Shown: in pieces, positions 1 through 7,865 of the stretch
How the letters are laid out: every line of letters begins with the position of its first letter
Numbering within the stretch: the first letter of the stretch is position 1
NCBI RefSeq assembly: GCF_029369745.1
Contig: NZ_CP120210.1
Coordinates: 3,100,001 to 3,164,000, forward strand
Source: Amycolatopsis sp. QT-25
GTDB lineage: Bacteria; Actinomycetota; Actinomycetes; Mycobacteriales; Pseudonocardiaceae
Direction of reading: 5' to 3'
Length of the DNA stretch: 64,000 bases
Notes under the pieces: generated by a model
What the model was told of the DNA's origin: nothing
Database searches by the model: none
What the model saw: the letters and a program-made list of their open reading frames with translations, nothing else
Position numbers and translations under genes: made by a program

Positions 1-1
1 G

Positions 2-340
2 ATCGGCACCGTGCGCACCGAACTCGCCAGGCTCGTCGACGTCCGGCACAGCCGGGAGGCCATTCCCGCGCTCACCGAGGCCATCGACGGCTACGGCCCG
101 GACATGGTGCGCAGCCGGTCGCTGACGATGATCTGGCTCGCGGTCGATCACGCGCTGGAAGGCGACCTCGACCGGGCGGCGGCGGTCGGCCTCGCCGCGA
201 TGGAGATCGCGGGCCGAATCCGTTCCGCTCGTACGCGGGACCGTTTGCGGCCGCTGTCGGAAAGTGTGCGCAGACGGGTGGGCGATATCAATGCGCGAGA
301 TCTTCTTGACCGGATCGCCACATTTCGGGCCGGCGCCTGA
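2..340 (+). CDS. C-terminal part of a helical-repeat (TPR-like) regulator, cut by window edge
   Basis: The reading frame is open from the first bases of the window and ends with TGA at 340, so only the last 112 or so residues are visible. They are alpha-helical and rich in Ala, Leu and Arg, in the style of the C-terminal helical-repeat region of actinobacterial XRE-type regulators (pairs such as AIPALTEAIDGYGPD and GDLDRAAAVGLAAMEIAG). The DNA-binding part would lie upstream and is not visible, so the family call rests on composition and helix pattern only. A GTG at 11 could serve as an internal start, but the frame continues upstream. Confidence 0.45.
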   Translation: MGTVRTELARLVDVRHSREAIPALTEAIDGYGPDMVRSRSLTMIWLAVDHALEGDLDRAAAVGLAAMEIAGRIRSARTRDRLRPLSESVRRRVGDINARDLLDRIATFRAGA

Positions 341-400
341 GCACCGCAGAATGGGTGGAGGAATGACCGGATCAATTTCGCCGGGCGTAGGCTCGCGGAC

Positions 401-916
401 ATGAAACGGACTTCGTTCGCGCAGTGGCCGTGTTCGATCGCGCGCACCATGGACCTGCTCGGCGACTGGTGGACGCCGCTGGTCCTGCGGGAGGCGTTTT
501 ACGGGATCCGCCGGTTCGACGAGTTCCAGCAGGAACTCGGTATCGCGCGGAACACCCTCGCCGACCGCCTGCGCCGCCTGGTCGGGGAGGGGCTGCTGGA
601 GAAGCGCGCGTACCAGGCCGACCCGGTCCGTTACGACTACGTGCTCACCGAGAAGGGCGCGGATTTCTACGGTGTGCTCGCCGCCATGTCGCGCTGGGGC
701 GACCGCTGGCTCGCCGAGGGGGCCGGGCCGCCCGTCGTCCTCCACCACGAGACCTGTGGGCGCGATACGCACGCCGAGGTCGTCTGCGCGCACTGCGCCG
801 CGCCGCTCACCGCCGAGAACACGCGGGCGCGGCTCGGGCCCGGCTACCCGCCGAGGCTCGCGAACCGGCCTGACGCGGTGCGCCGCTTCGCCACGCAGGA
901 AGGTTTGACAACGTAA
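401..916 (+). CDS. HxlR-family winged-helix transcriptional regulator
   Basis: A 171-residue protein with the HxlR (MarR-like) winged helix at about residues 10-100. The diagnostic N-terminal Cys follows a short lead (WPCSIARTMDLLGDWW), then the recognition helix region FDEFQQELGIARNTLADRLR and the wing LVGEGLLEKR. HxlR proteins bind DNA as dimers and often sense oxidants through that Cys. A Cys/His cluster near residues 125-145 (HHETCGRD, VCAHCAAP) could bind a metal, as in a C-terminal zinc-ribbon-like extension seen in some members. It is followed at 47 nt by an SRPBCC protein and a luciferase-like oxidoreductase, which are its likely targets or partners. Confidence 0.85.
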   Translation: MKRTSFAQWPCSIARTMDLLGDWWTPLVLREAFYGIRRFDEFQQELGIARNTLADRLRRLVGEGLLEKRAYQADPVRYDYVLTEKGADFYGVLAAMSRWGDRWLAEGAGPPVVLHHETCGRDTHAEVVCAHCAAPLTAENTRARLGPGYPPRLANRPDAVRRFATQEGLTT

Positions 917-963
917 GTCCATTTACGCAACTATCGAGGTCGCGAGCAGGGGAGGCGACCACG

Positions 964-1482
964 ATGGAGTGGACCGGCGCCAAGTACGCCGACAAGCCGA
1001 CGGTCGGGGCAGGGGTCTGGGTCGACGCCGAGCCGGAGCGGGTCTGGTCGATCGTCTCGAACGTGCGGCTGATGCCGGAGATGAGCCAGGAGGTCCGCTC
1101 GGTCGAATGGTGCGACGGCGCGGCCGGTGAAGCCGCGATCGGCAGGCGGTTCGTCGGCCGCAGCGAGCACGCCTCGTTCGGCGAATGGGAGACGACCTCG
1201 TACGTCGTCGAATGCGAAGCGCCGCGTGTCTTCGCCTGGGCGGTGCAGGACCCCGAGACGCCGACCGCCGTGTGGCGCTTCACGCTGGAACCCGAGAACG
1301 GGGGCACCCGGCTCCGGCAGTGGATGCAGATGGGACCGGGGCGGTCGGGTCTCTCGCTGGCCATCGACCAGATGCCGGACAAAGAGCAGAAAATTGTCTT
1401 CGTGCGGCTGCGCGAATTCGAGACCGCGATGACCGGGACCCTCGCCGCGATCAAGGAGCGGGCAGAGGCCGGCGGCGCCTGA
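964..1482 (+). CDS. SRPBCC (polyketide cyclase/START-like) family protein
   Basis: A 172-residue single SRPBCC domain, the START-like fold that binds hydrophobic ligands and includes polyketide cyclases/dehydrases. Typical features are the N-terminal strand with DAEPERVWSIVSNVRLMPEM, the central WCDG, GRRFVGR and VVECEAPRVFAWAV strands, and a long C-terminal helix ending in MTGTLAAIKERAEAGGA. A GGAGGCG ribosome-binding site sits just before the ATG. The stop codon overlaps the start of the next gene by one base (TGATG), so the two are translationally coupled. The ligand is unknown. Confidence 0.8.
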   Translation: MEWTGAKYADKPTVGAGVWVDAEPERVWSIVSNVRLMPEMSQEVRSVEWCDGAAGEAAIGRRFVGRSEHASFGEWETTSYVVECEAPRVFAWAVQDPETPTAVWRFTLEPENGGTRLRQWMQMGPGRSGLSLAIDQMPDKEQKIVFVRLREFETAMTGTLAAIKERAEAGGA

Positions 1483-2519
1483 TGCGCACGGCGACCACGG
1501 TCGAGGCCTCGCGCGGCTGGCGGGAAACGCTGGAGTTCGTGCTGGAGGCGGAAAAGCTCGGTCTCGACGACTGCTGGGTCGCCGAGGCGTGGGGTTCGGA
1601 CGCGCCGTCCGTACTCGGTTACCTCGCCGCGCGGACCGAGCGGATCCGGCTCGGCTCGGGGATCATCCAGCTCGGCACGCGGACCCCGGTGGCGATCGCG
1701 CAGGCCGCGCTGACGCTCTCGGACCTGTCCGATGGCCGGTTCGCCCTCGGGCTCGGCGCTTCGGGACCGCAGGTGATCGAGGGGCTCCACGGCATTTCGT
1801 TCGCCCGGCCGCTGACGCGGATGCGGGAAACGGTCGCGATCATCCGCCAGGCGTTCGCGGGGGAGAAGATCTCGTTTTCCGGCAAGGAGTTCGAGATCCC
1901 GCTGCCGGGGGAGAGCAGGCCGATGCGGCTGTCGTCGGCGCCGAATCCACACATTCCGGTCCACCTGGCCACGCTCTCGCCGAAATTGCTGGAACTGACC
2001 GGCGAGATCGCGGACGGCTGGCTGGGCACCAGTTTCGTCCCGGAAGGGGCGGAGGCCTACTTCTCCCATCTCGACGCCGGACTCGCGAAGTCGGGCCGGA
2101 CGCGGCCGGACCTCGAGGTCTGCCAAGGTGCCGAGGTCGCCTTCGCCGCGGACGAGGACGAGTTGCGCGGAATGGTCGCCGGCCGCAAGGCCGAACTCGC
2201 GTTCAGTCTCGGTGGGATGGGCTCGGCGAAGACGAACTTCTACCACAACGCCTACAGCAGGCAGGGCTGGGCCGAGGTCGCCTCGGCGGTGCGGGAGCGG
2301 TGGCAGTCGGGAGACCGGGAAGGCGCGGCCGCGCTGGTGACCGACGAGATGGTGCTCGGCACGACGCTCATCGGTACCGAACCGATGGTGACGCGCCGGT
2401 TGCGCGTCTGGCGTGACGCCGGGGTCGATACGGTCCGGCTGTACCCGGCGGGGGACACGGTCGCCGACCGGCTCACCACCCTCGGCCGCGCGCTGGACCT
2501 GGTCCGCGCATTGGCTTGA
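1482..2519 (+). CDS. LLM-class F420-dependent oxidoreductase
   Basis: A 345-residue TIM-barrel luciferase-like protein. The start ATG at 1482 is chosen because it overlaps the SRPBCC stop codon; an open frame extends upstream but only as a shadow of that gene. Family marks are LGLDDCWVAEAWGSDA near the N-terminus, RIRLGSGIIQLGTRTPVAIAQ, and LSDGRFALGLGASGPQVIEG (residues about 75-100), then HLATLSPKLLELTGEIADGW. Such enzymes use reduced F420 or FMN to act on a range of substrates. Pairing with an SRPBCC protein and an HxlR regulator suggests a small detoxification or secondary-metabolism operon; substrate unknown. Confidence 0.85.
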   Translation: MRTATTVEASRGWRETLEFVLEAEKLGLDDCWVAEAWGSDAPSVLGYLAARTERIRLGSGIIQLGTRTPVAIAQAALTLSDLSDGRFALGLGASGPQVIEGLHGISFARPLTRMRETVAIIRQAFAGEKISFSGKEFEIPLPGESRPMRLSSAPNPHIPVHLATLSPKLLELTGEIADGWLGTSFVPEGAEAYFSHLDAGLAKSGRTRPDLEVCQGAEVAFAADEDELRGMVAGRKAELAFSLGGMGSAKTNFYHNAYSRQGWAEVASAVRERWQSGDREGAAALVTDEMVLGTTLIGTEPMVTRRLRVWRDAGVDTVRLYPAGDTVADRLTTLGRALDLVRALA

Positions 2520-2797
2520 GGAATTCGCCCGAATGTCCGCGCCGGTCGAGGTGACCGGCCGAGCGCAGCCGCTCCCGGCTGCGCCAAGCGAGTAGAACTT
2601 GTTTCATTTTTCCTCCGGTGGAGAACATGACCTCGCTCGATCCCCGCGTGACATGAAGTCGCTCGGTAGCGCAATCGGTGGTGACCTTCGGCTACGTCGC
2701 GGCGAACGACCTCGCCGATCGGCCCGGGGGTCGAGCCGGACCGCGGTGAGGGCGCCGAACACCGTTCGAGGACGGTGACGACACTCTCGCCGAAAGC
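2520..2797. other. Intergenic stretch with an orphan start region
   Basis: Apart from the KstR-like site at 2593-2606 and a short reading frame at 2627-2656 (ribosome-binding site GGTGGAG, 9 codons, beginning MTSLDPRVT), I see no gene. The arrangement of operator, ribosome-binding site and start codon followed by an immediate stop looks like the leftover 5' end of a deleted gene. A minus-strand open frame here has no recognisable family feature. Confidence 0.35.
2593..2606. promoter_or_regulatory. KstR-like 14-bp operator (site 1)
   Basis: The 14-mer TAGAACTTGTTTCA fits TNNAACNNGTTNNA, the published consensus of the TetR-type steroid-catabolism repressor KstR of mycobacteria and rhodococci. 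It lies 74 bp after the luciferase-like gene and is followed by GGTGGAG and an ATG at 2627 that opens only 9 codons. A near-identical site is at 6243. The match is seen directly; the regulator is inferred. Confidence 0.45.
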
Positions 2798-3427
2798 GTG
2801 CCGCGGCTCTGTGGTGCGCACGGCCGGCCCCCCGACCGGTTAAGGTGGCGCCGTTCGCGTGGCATCAAGGGCTGGGGGGTCCGCCATGACCATCAAACGT
2901 GCCTATATCACCACGGGGATCTCCGTCGCGCGCTCGTCCTCGCCGCACGGGAACTCCTCGTCGAGCGAGGTCCCGAGGGGGTGAGCCTGCGCGGCGCGGT
3001 CGCGAAAGCGGGCGCGTCCACCGCGGCACCGTACCGGCATTTCCGCGACAAGGACGCGCTGCTGGCGGCGGTCGTACTGGAGGGGCACGCCGAATCGCGG
3101 GGCCGCCTGCGGGGCGGTGGCGCCGGGACGGTGACCGTGCTCGGGCATTCCTACCTCGGCTTCGCGCTGGAGAATCCGGCGTTGTACCGCCTGATGGCCG
3201 GCGCCGGAATCGGCGACCGCGCCGCATATCCGGCATTGGCCGAGGCGCACCGGACGACCCGTGCGGTGCTGGCCGAACGGGTGGGGGAACGGCGCCACCC
3301 GGGCGGGATCGCGGTCACGCTGTGGTGCCTGCTCCACGGGCTGGCCACGCTCGTGATCGACGGGCACGTCGAGCGGGGCACCGCCGTCGCGGAAGCCGAG
3401 CGCAGTCTGGCGCTTTTGAACCGCTGA
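2798..3427 (+). CDS. TetR-family transcriptional regulator, start uncertain or frameshifted
   Basis: From about position 2915 the frame encodes a clear TetR N-terminus, YHHGDLRRALVLAARELL, then the HTH with VSLRGAVAKAGASTAAPYRHF and RDKDALLAAV, and a helical ligand domain with a C-terminal TetR_C-like half. The only in-frame start is a GTG at 2798, which has no good ribosome-binding site and adds about 38 unrelated residues. An ATG at 2886 with an excellent GGGG ribosome-binding site gives the expected short lead MTIK but is in another frame. A single-base indel between 2886 and 2915 would join them, so either the gene is frameshifted or the sequence has an error. Ligand and targets unknown. 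Confidence 0.7.
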   Translation: MPRLCGAHGRPPDRLRWRRSRGIKGWGVRHDHQTCLYHHGDLRRALVLAARELLVERGPEGVSLRGAVAKAGASTAAPYRHFRDKDALLAAVVLEGHAESRGRLRGGGAGTVTVLGHSYLGFALENPALYRLMAGAGIGDRAAYPALAEAHRTTRAVLAERVGERRHPGGIAVTLWCLLHGLATLVIDGHVERGTAVAEAERSLALLNR

Positions 3428-3982
3428 GACCTTCGTGAGTTGTGACGCTGCTTTGTCTTCCCGAAAGAGCATGAAACGAGCGACGCCTCACTGACCGGCG
3501 CTGAACGAGCGTGCGGCGCCCGCCGGTCCGGGGACCGCGGGAACCGGGTCGCGGCGGGCGGTAAGGACGGCGGCGAGGGCCGCGCCGACCCGGCCGTCCG
3601 GAGTCCGGTTCGGTGAGCGCGGCGTGGTGCGCGGCGAGGAGCCGTCCGGCGGCGTCCCGGGCGGCAGCGGGCTGCCCGGCCGCACGGGTACCTCGTCGGC
3701 GGGATGCGAACGCGTCTTCGAGCACGCCGCGACCGCCGATGGTCTCCCGCATCGCCGCCCTTCCCCGAAAACAGGCCACACCGGAGAAGTGAAGTGGCCC
3801 CGCGGCGGGACGGGATACGCACTTCCGGGCAGCCGATGGGGCGGGGTCGCGCCGAACGGCCCAGCAGGCGGCGTGACCGACACCGCCCCGGAAAACCACC
3901 CTGCCGGGTCCTGCGTCCCGGTGCGTTCCTGGCATGCTGGCAAGGTTCGCGCGAACACCACAGCTCCAGGGGGACGTCGACA
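3428..3982. other. Intergenic region between TetR and kinase
   Basis: This 555-bp stretch contains no intact gene. A possible frameshifted small minus-strand gene at 3488-3752 is listed separately. No clear promoter of the GTTT/GGGTA class precedes the kinase. Confidence 0.5.
3488..3752 (-). pseudogene. Possible frameshifted small protein gene
   Basis: On the minus strand an ATG at 3752 has a good GGAAGGG ribosome-binding site and opens a frame MRETIGGRGVLEDAFASRR... that stays protein-like to about position 3610, ending LLAAHHAALTEPD. The continuation then looks protein-like only in a second frame (GRVGAALAAVLTARRDPVPA ... ARSFSAGQ) with a stop at 3488. One base indel near 3600 would join the two into a protein of about 87 residues. 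I recognise no family. It could equally be non-coding. Confidence 0.3.
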
Positions 3983-5392
3983 ATGGAGGAGATCCGCCGC
4001 CTCGCCGACCGGTTCGATCTCATCGAGCCCGTCGGCGGTGGCTCCATGGGCACGGTATGGCGGGCACGCGACGACGACCTGGAACGCATGGTCGCGATCA
4101 AGGAACTCCTCCTGCCGCACGGCGCCGGTGAGCAGAAGGCCGACGAAGCCAAGAACCGGGCGCTGCGCGAGGCCAGGATCGCCGCGCGGCTGGTGCATCC
4201 GCACGCCATCACCGTCTTCGGCGTGATCGACGAGCAGGATCGCCCGTGGATCATCATGGAGTACCTGCCCTCGAGGAGTCTCGCGGACAAACTGCGCGAC
4301 GGGCCGATGGAGGTCGAAGACGTCATCCGCCTCGGGATCCAGTTGTGCTCGGCGCTGGCCGCCGCGCACCGGGCGGGCATCGTCCACCGCGACATCAAGC
4401 CCGGCAACGTCCTGCTCGGTGAGGACGACACCGTCAAGATCACCGACTTCGGGATTTCGCGGGCGATGGGCGACGTCCAGCTCACCGCGACCGGCGAGAT
4501 CTCCGGCACGCCGGCGTTCCTCGCGCCCGAGGTGGCCCGCGGCGAAGACGCCACGTCCGCTTCCGACGTGTTCTCGCTCGGCGCGACGCTGTACACCGCG
4601 CTCGAAGGCGGGACGCCCTACGGCACGGCGGAGAACCCGATCGCGTTGCTGTACCGCGCGTCGAGCGGCGAGATCACTCCGCCGGTCAGGTCGGGGATCC
4701 TGACGCCGCTGCTGAACCGGCTCCTCGACGTCCGGCCGGACAGCAGGCCGACGATGACCGAGACCGAGCGGGAACTGCGGGCGCTGGCGGCGGGGGAGCC
4801 GACGACACTCGCCGCCGAAGAGCCGCCACCGAAAGCACGCAAGGGGATGCTGATCGGCGTGATCGCCGTGTTCCTCGTGCTCGCCGCGGTGGCCGCCGCG
4901 GCCGTGGTCGTGGTGCTCAACCGCGAGGAAGACACTCCTTCGGCCCAGGTTCCGCCGTCGGCTTCTCAGTCGCAGCCGGTCATGCCGCCCACTTCGGAAC
5001 CGGTCGCGCCACCGCCTTCGCCATCCTCCGTGCCTTCGTCGACGCCGACCCCTCCTCCGTCCTCGTCGTCCTCGGCCGCGCCGCCTCCCGCGCAGACGCC
5101 GGGGCAGGCGCTCGCGGCCTACTACGCCCTCATCCCGGGAAATCTCCAGGCGGGGTTCGCGACGCTGAGCGACAACTTCAAGCGCAGCAGGAACCAGAGC
5201 TTCGAGCGGTATTCGAACTACTGGAAGGACTACCGGTCGGTGACCGTGTCGAACGTGACCGAATCCGGGAACAAGGTGACGGCGACGCTCACCTACGTCA
5301 GGGCTTCCGGCGGCACCACGACCGGGCGGGAGACCTTCGTCCTGGTCCAGCAGGACGGCCGGTACCTCATCGACTCGCAGCAGGCAGGCTGA
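3983..5392 (+). CDS. Membrane-anchored serine/threonine protein kinase (PknB-like, Hanks type)
   Basis: A 469-residue protein started at ATG 3983, since residues before it are out of character. The kinase domain is at about 10-265: glycine loop VGGGSMGTVWRA, VAIKELL lysine, catalytic HRDIKPGN, DFG in ITDFGISRA and the APE-like APEVARGE. A juxtamembrane basic patch KARKG precedes one membrane segment at about 290-312 (MLIGVIAVFLVLAAVAAAAVVVVL). Outside is a long Pro/Ser-rich linker and an extracellular domain of about 90 residues instead of PASTA repeats (AAYYALIPGNLQAGFATLSDNF). The kinase should phosphorylate cytosolic targets in response to an envelope signal. The LLM remnant converges on its 3' end and overlaps it by 26 bp. 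Confidence 0.93.
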   Translation: MEEIRRLADRFDLIEPVGGGSMGTVWRARDDDLERMVAIKELLLPHGAGEQKADEAKNRALREARIAARLVHPHAITVFGVIDEQDRPWIIMEYLPSRSLADKLRDGPMEVEDVIRLGIQLCSALAAAHRAGIVHRDIKPGNVLLGEDDTVKITDFGISRAMGDVQLTATGEISGTPAFLAPEVARGEDATSASDVFSLGATLYTALEGGTPYGTAENPIALLYRASSGEITPPVRSGILTPLLNRLLDVRPDSRPTMTETERELRALAAGEPTTLAAEEPPPKARKGMLIGVIAVFLVLAAVAAAAVVVVLNREEDTPSAQVPPSASQSQPVMPPTSEPVAPPPSPSSVPSSTPTPPPSSSSSAAPPPAQTPGQALAAYYALIPGNLQAGFATLSDNFKRSRNQSFERYSNYWKDYRSVTVSNVTESGNKVTATLTYVRASGGTTTGRETFVLVQQDGRYLIDSQQAG

Positions 5393-6227
5393 GTTTCCCG
5401 GCGAGGCGATGAAGCCAGGCTTCGACCTCGTCGGGGGAGCGGTCCGGGAGGCCGAAGACGGTCTCGGTGACCCCGGCCGCTTCCGGCTCGGCCAGGTTCC
5501 CCGGATCGGGCCGGACGCCGAGCGCCGAGATCTCCGGTTCGCCGGCGCGACCCGCTTCGTGCCAGATCTCGCGCAGCCGCCGCGCTTTGTCCTCGATGTC
5601 CGTGTCGCCGGGAGTGGTGAGCCAGCCGTCGGCCGACTTCGCGATCCAGCGGAACGTCTTGTCCGTCCCGCCCGCGCCGACCATCACCGGGATGCGTGCT
5701 TGAGCCGGTTTCGGCCACGCCCAGCTCGCGCCGAACGAGACGAACTCGCCCGCGTACGAAGCTTCGTCCTGCGTCCAGAGCGCGCGCATCGCTTCCGGGT
5801 GGTCGCGCAGGGCCGTCCGCCGTTCGCCGGCTGGGACGCCGGTGATCGGCCAGTTCGTCGACGTTCCAGCCGAAGCCGACGCCGAGGGTGACCCGTCCGC
5901 CCGAGAGGTGATCGAGACTGGCGATCGTCTTGGCCGGCGTGATCGGATCGCTCTCGACCGGAAGGGCCACCGCCGTCGCGAGCCGGATCCGGGTGGTCAC
6001 CGAGGCCGCCGTGGCCGGCGCGACCCACGGGTGCACTGTGGGCGGGTAGCGGTCGTCGGGGAGCGACGAATCGCCGGTGCGCGGGTGGGGGCGCCTCCCG
6101 TTCGACCGGGATGTGCGTGTGTTCGGGTACGTGGAAGGCGTCGAAGCCCGGCGGCTTCCGCTGCCCGTGCGGCGGCCGCCGGGGTGATGCCCCGGTCGCT
6201 GGTGAACAGCACTGTCCCGTGGCGCAC
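5367..6227 (-). pseudogene. LLM-class F420-dependent oxidoreductase broken by three single-base shifts
   Basis: Reading the minus strand from GTG 6227, a TIGR03619-like luciferase-family enzyme can be rebuilt only by changing frame three times: near 6147 (after AAARAAEAAG), near 6084-6091 (before PRTGDSSLPDDRY) and near 5840 (after GWNVDELADH). Each break is one extra base in a G/C run. The rest is well conserved: RIRLATAVALPVESDPITPA, LDHLSGGRVTLGVGFGWNV and, in the last frame from 5789, MRALWTQDEASYAGEFVSFG and AKSADGWLTTPGD. Repaired it would have about 285 residues. Either the gene is decaying or this patch has sequencing errors. A KstR-like operator lies 15 bp before its start, which suggests a past role in steroid or related catabolism. 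Confidence 0.8.
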
Positions 6228-6242
6228 AGCCGCTCACGCTAT

Positions 6243-6256
6243 TAGAACTCGTTTCA
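6243..6256. promoter_or_regulatory. KstR-like 14-bp operator (site 2)
   Basis: TAGAACTCGTTTCA fits TNNAACNNGTTNNA and differs from site 1 (2593) at one position. It overlaps the P450 stop codon and lies 15 bp before the start of the broken luciferase-like gene on the minus strand, a normal operator position for that gene. Confidence 0.5.
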
Positions 6257-7444
6257 GTTCACCGCCGTCGCGTGCAGCTTGACCGGCAGGGCGTTCAGCC
6301 GCCAGGTGCCCGGGTCCGGGATCCGCAGCACGCCGTCGGCAAGCGCGAGGTCGGGGAACCGGCGCAACAGGGCGGTGAGCGCGACTTCGGTTTGCACTCG
6401 GGCCAGTGAAGCGCCGAGACAGAAATGCGGCCCGTGGGCGAACGCCAGATGCCAGGCCGGTCCGGCCGTACGGCGGATGTCGAAGACGTCCGGATCGGGG
6501 AACGCCCGCGGGTCCCGGTTCGCCGCGGCGACCGCGACGGTAACCGGTTCTCCCTCTGGGATCAGGATGTCGCCGATCCGGACCTCCGTGGTGGTGAACC
6601 GGGGGATCGTCAGCAACTGCGGGCTCTGCCAGCGCATCACTTCCTCGACGGCACCGGGCATGAGTGCCGGGTCTTCACGGAGCTCGGCCAGCCGATCGGG
6701 GCGGGAGAGCAGGATCTCGACGGCGTTGGCGATGACGTTGCCGGGCACCTGGCCCCCCAGGACGAGCTGCCAGACCAGGGCGACCAGCTCGGTTTCGCTG
6801 AGCCTGTCGCCGTCTTCGGCCTGGATGTGGAGCAGTTGGGAGATGACGTCCTCGGCGGGGTGGAGCTTCCGGTCTTCGATGGCGGCGAGCGCCCCCTTGA
6901 CGATCCCGGGGACCGCCTTCGCGAGTCCGGCGCCGTCGCCGGCCGAGATCAAGGCGCCGTACTCGCGCCAGCGGGGACGGTCTTCGGCGGGGATGCCGAC
7001 CAGCGCGCAGATCACGTCGACCGGCAGCGGGCGCGCGAAGGCCGTGACCAGGTCGATCTCGGTTTCACCGTCGAGGTCGTCGAGGAGGTCGTTCGCGAGC
7101 CGCTCGATTCCCGGCCGGAGCGCGGTGGCCTTGCGCGGGGTGAACGCGGGGGCGACCAGCCGTCGAAGCCGGAGGTGTTCCGGCCCTTCGGCCTCCTGCA
7201 TCGTCCGCATGTAGGGGCGGCAGTGATCGGGGATGTCCATGCGCTGGTAGCTGTTCGGGCTCAGAGCGAAACGGGGGTCGCTCAGCATCTTCCGCGCCTC
7301 TTCGTGGCGCAGGACCGCCCACATCGCGAAGCCCGGTGCGACCAGTTTGGCGACCGGGGAGCGCTCACGGACCGGTCCGTAGGTGGTGAACGGGTCTCGC
7401 AGGACCTCGGGGTCGGTCAAGGCGATTTCGGGAACGTCGGGCAT
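6254..7444 (-). CDS. Cytochrome P450 with atypical oxygen-activation helix
   Basis: A 396-residue bacterial soluble P450. The start ATG at 7444 has GGGAG six bases before it; the frame extends 25 codons further without support. The ExxR motif is in AVEEVMRWQSP (about residue 280) and the haem loop is FAHGPHFCLGASLAR (about 340-355) with the cysteine ligand. In the I helix the usual A-G-x-E/D-T is replaced by LVLGGQVPGNVIANA, so both the acid and the threonine that normally deliver protons to the bound dioxygen are missing. A few characterised P450s with unusual chemistry also lack this pair. No ferredoxin gene is adjacent. The gene lies 26 bp from the broken F420 enzyme gene on the same strand. 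Confidence 0.92.
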   Translation of the reverse strand: MPDVPEIALTDPEVLRDPFTTYGPVRERSPVAKLVAPGFAMWAVLRHEEARKMLSDPRFALSPNSYQRMDIPDHCRPYMRTMQEAEGPEHLRLRRLVAPAFTPRKATALRPGIERLANDLLDDLDGETEIDLVTAFARPLPVDVICALVGIPAEDRPRWREYGALISAGDGAGLAKAVPGIVKGALAAIEDRKLHPAEDVISQLLHIQAEDGDRLSETELVALVWQLVLGGQVPGNVIANAVEILLSRPDRLAELREDPALMPGAVEEVMRWQSPQLLTIPRFTTTEVRIGDILIPEGEPVTVAVAAANRDPRAFPDPDVFDIRRTAGPAWHLAFAHGPHFCLGASLARVQTEVALTALLRRFPDLALADGVLRIPDPGTWRLNALPVKLHATAVN

Positions 7445-7635
7445 GGAAAGTCTCCCAGTTCGAATGTTAACGGCATCTGGATGCTGACGGTATCCGAATT
7501 CGAGGATGAGAGCAATCATGCCGAAGGTCGTGGGGGTGATGGCCCGACCGGGCCGTGCTTGTCCTGGTGAACGCCAGTCGATCAGGGCGCGGGCCGCTTC
7601 GGAGGCGTATCGATCCGTGGCCGGACGGAGGGCGC

Positions 7636-7783
7636 GCGTGACTCAGCGGACGACACGCGTGACTGGACGGACGACACACTTGATCAGTTGGACGACACGG
7701 CGCAATTCCGGCGGCGGAGTGTGTCGTCTGTTCGATCACGCGTGTCGTCCGACTGATCGCGTCTGTCGTCCTTCTGGTCACGG
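7636..7783. repeat. 21-bp repeat array A: three direct then three inverted units
   Basis: Units of exactly 21 bp start at 7636, 7657 and 7678 and read GCGTGA-N6-GGACGACAC with small changes. After a 22-bp spacer, three units of the same length in opposite orientation start at 7721, 7742 and 7763 (GTGTCGTC-N6-type). The six units share 14-15 positions and vary mainly in the central six. The two halves can pair as a large imperfect inverted repeat. Arrays B and C in this window have the same 21-bp period and a related sequence. Confidence 0.85.
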
Positions 7784-7831
7784 AAAGTCCTGATCGCTTG
7801 CTGGAAAAGGGTTTCTAGTGGAGGCTTTCTT

Positions 7832-7843
7832 GACCGATCGGTC
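7832..7843. promoter_or_regulatory. Operator palindrome for the TetR regulator at 7866
   Basis: GACCGATCGGTC is a perfect 12-bp palindrome 22 bp before the TetR start. The related AACGATCGGACC, also followed by AGA, is found at 8469-8480 before the SDR gene. Two sites in front of regulator and target fit autoregulation plus control of the SDR. Confidence 0.6.
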
Positions 7844-7865
7844 CAGATGTGACTAAGCTTGCCTC

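Larger units (their letters stand above)
7445..7865. other. Divergent spacer carrying 21-bp repeat array A
   Basis: This spacer separates the P450 and TetR genes. It holds the repeat array at 7636-7783 and the TetR operator at 7832-7843. Short open frames through it are a consequence of the repeat period being a multiple of three, and I do not take them as genes. Confidence 0.6.

Noticed and set aside
1185..1481. Upstream extension of the luciferase-like frame
   Set aside because: It only shadows the SRPBCC gene; the overlap start at 1482 is the normal coupling.
807..2246. Long minus-strand open frame opposite HxlR, SRPBCC and luciferase-like genes
   Set aside because: It is a shadow in high-GC DNA; the plus-strand products have clear families and this one is Arg/Pro-rich without motifs.
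7636..7783. CRISPR array
   Set aside because: Units are contiguous 21-mers in both orientations without spacers of uniform length, and no cas gene is in the window.
7506..7793. Open frames through repeat array A
   Set aside because: Same reason as above: the repeat period makes long frames on both strands; composition is not protein-like.
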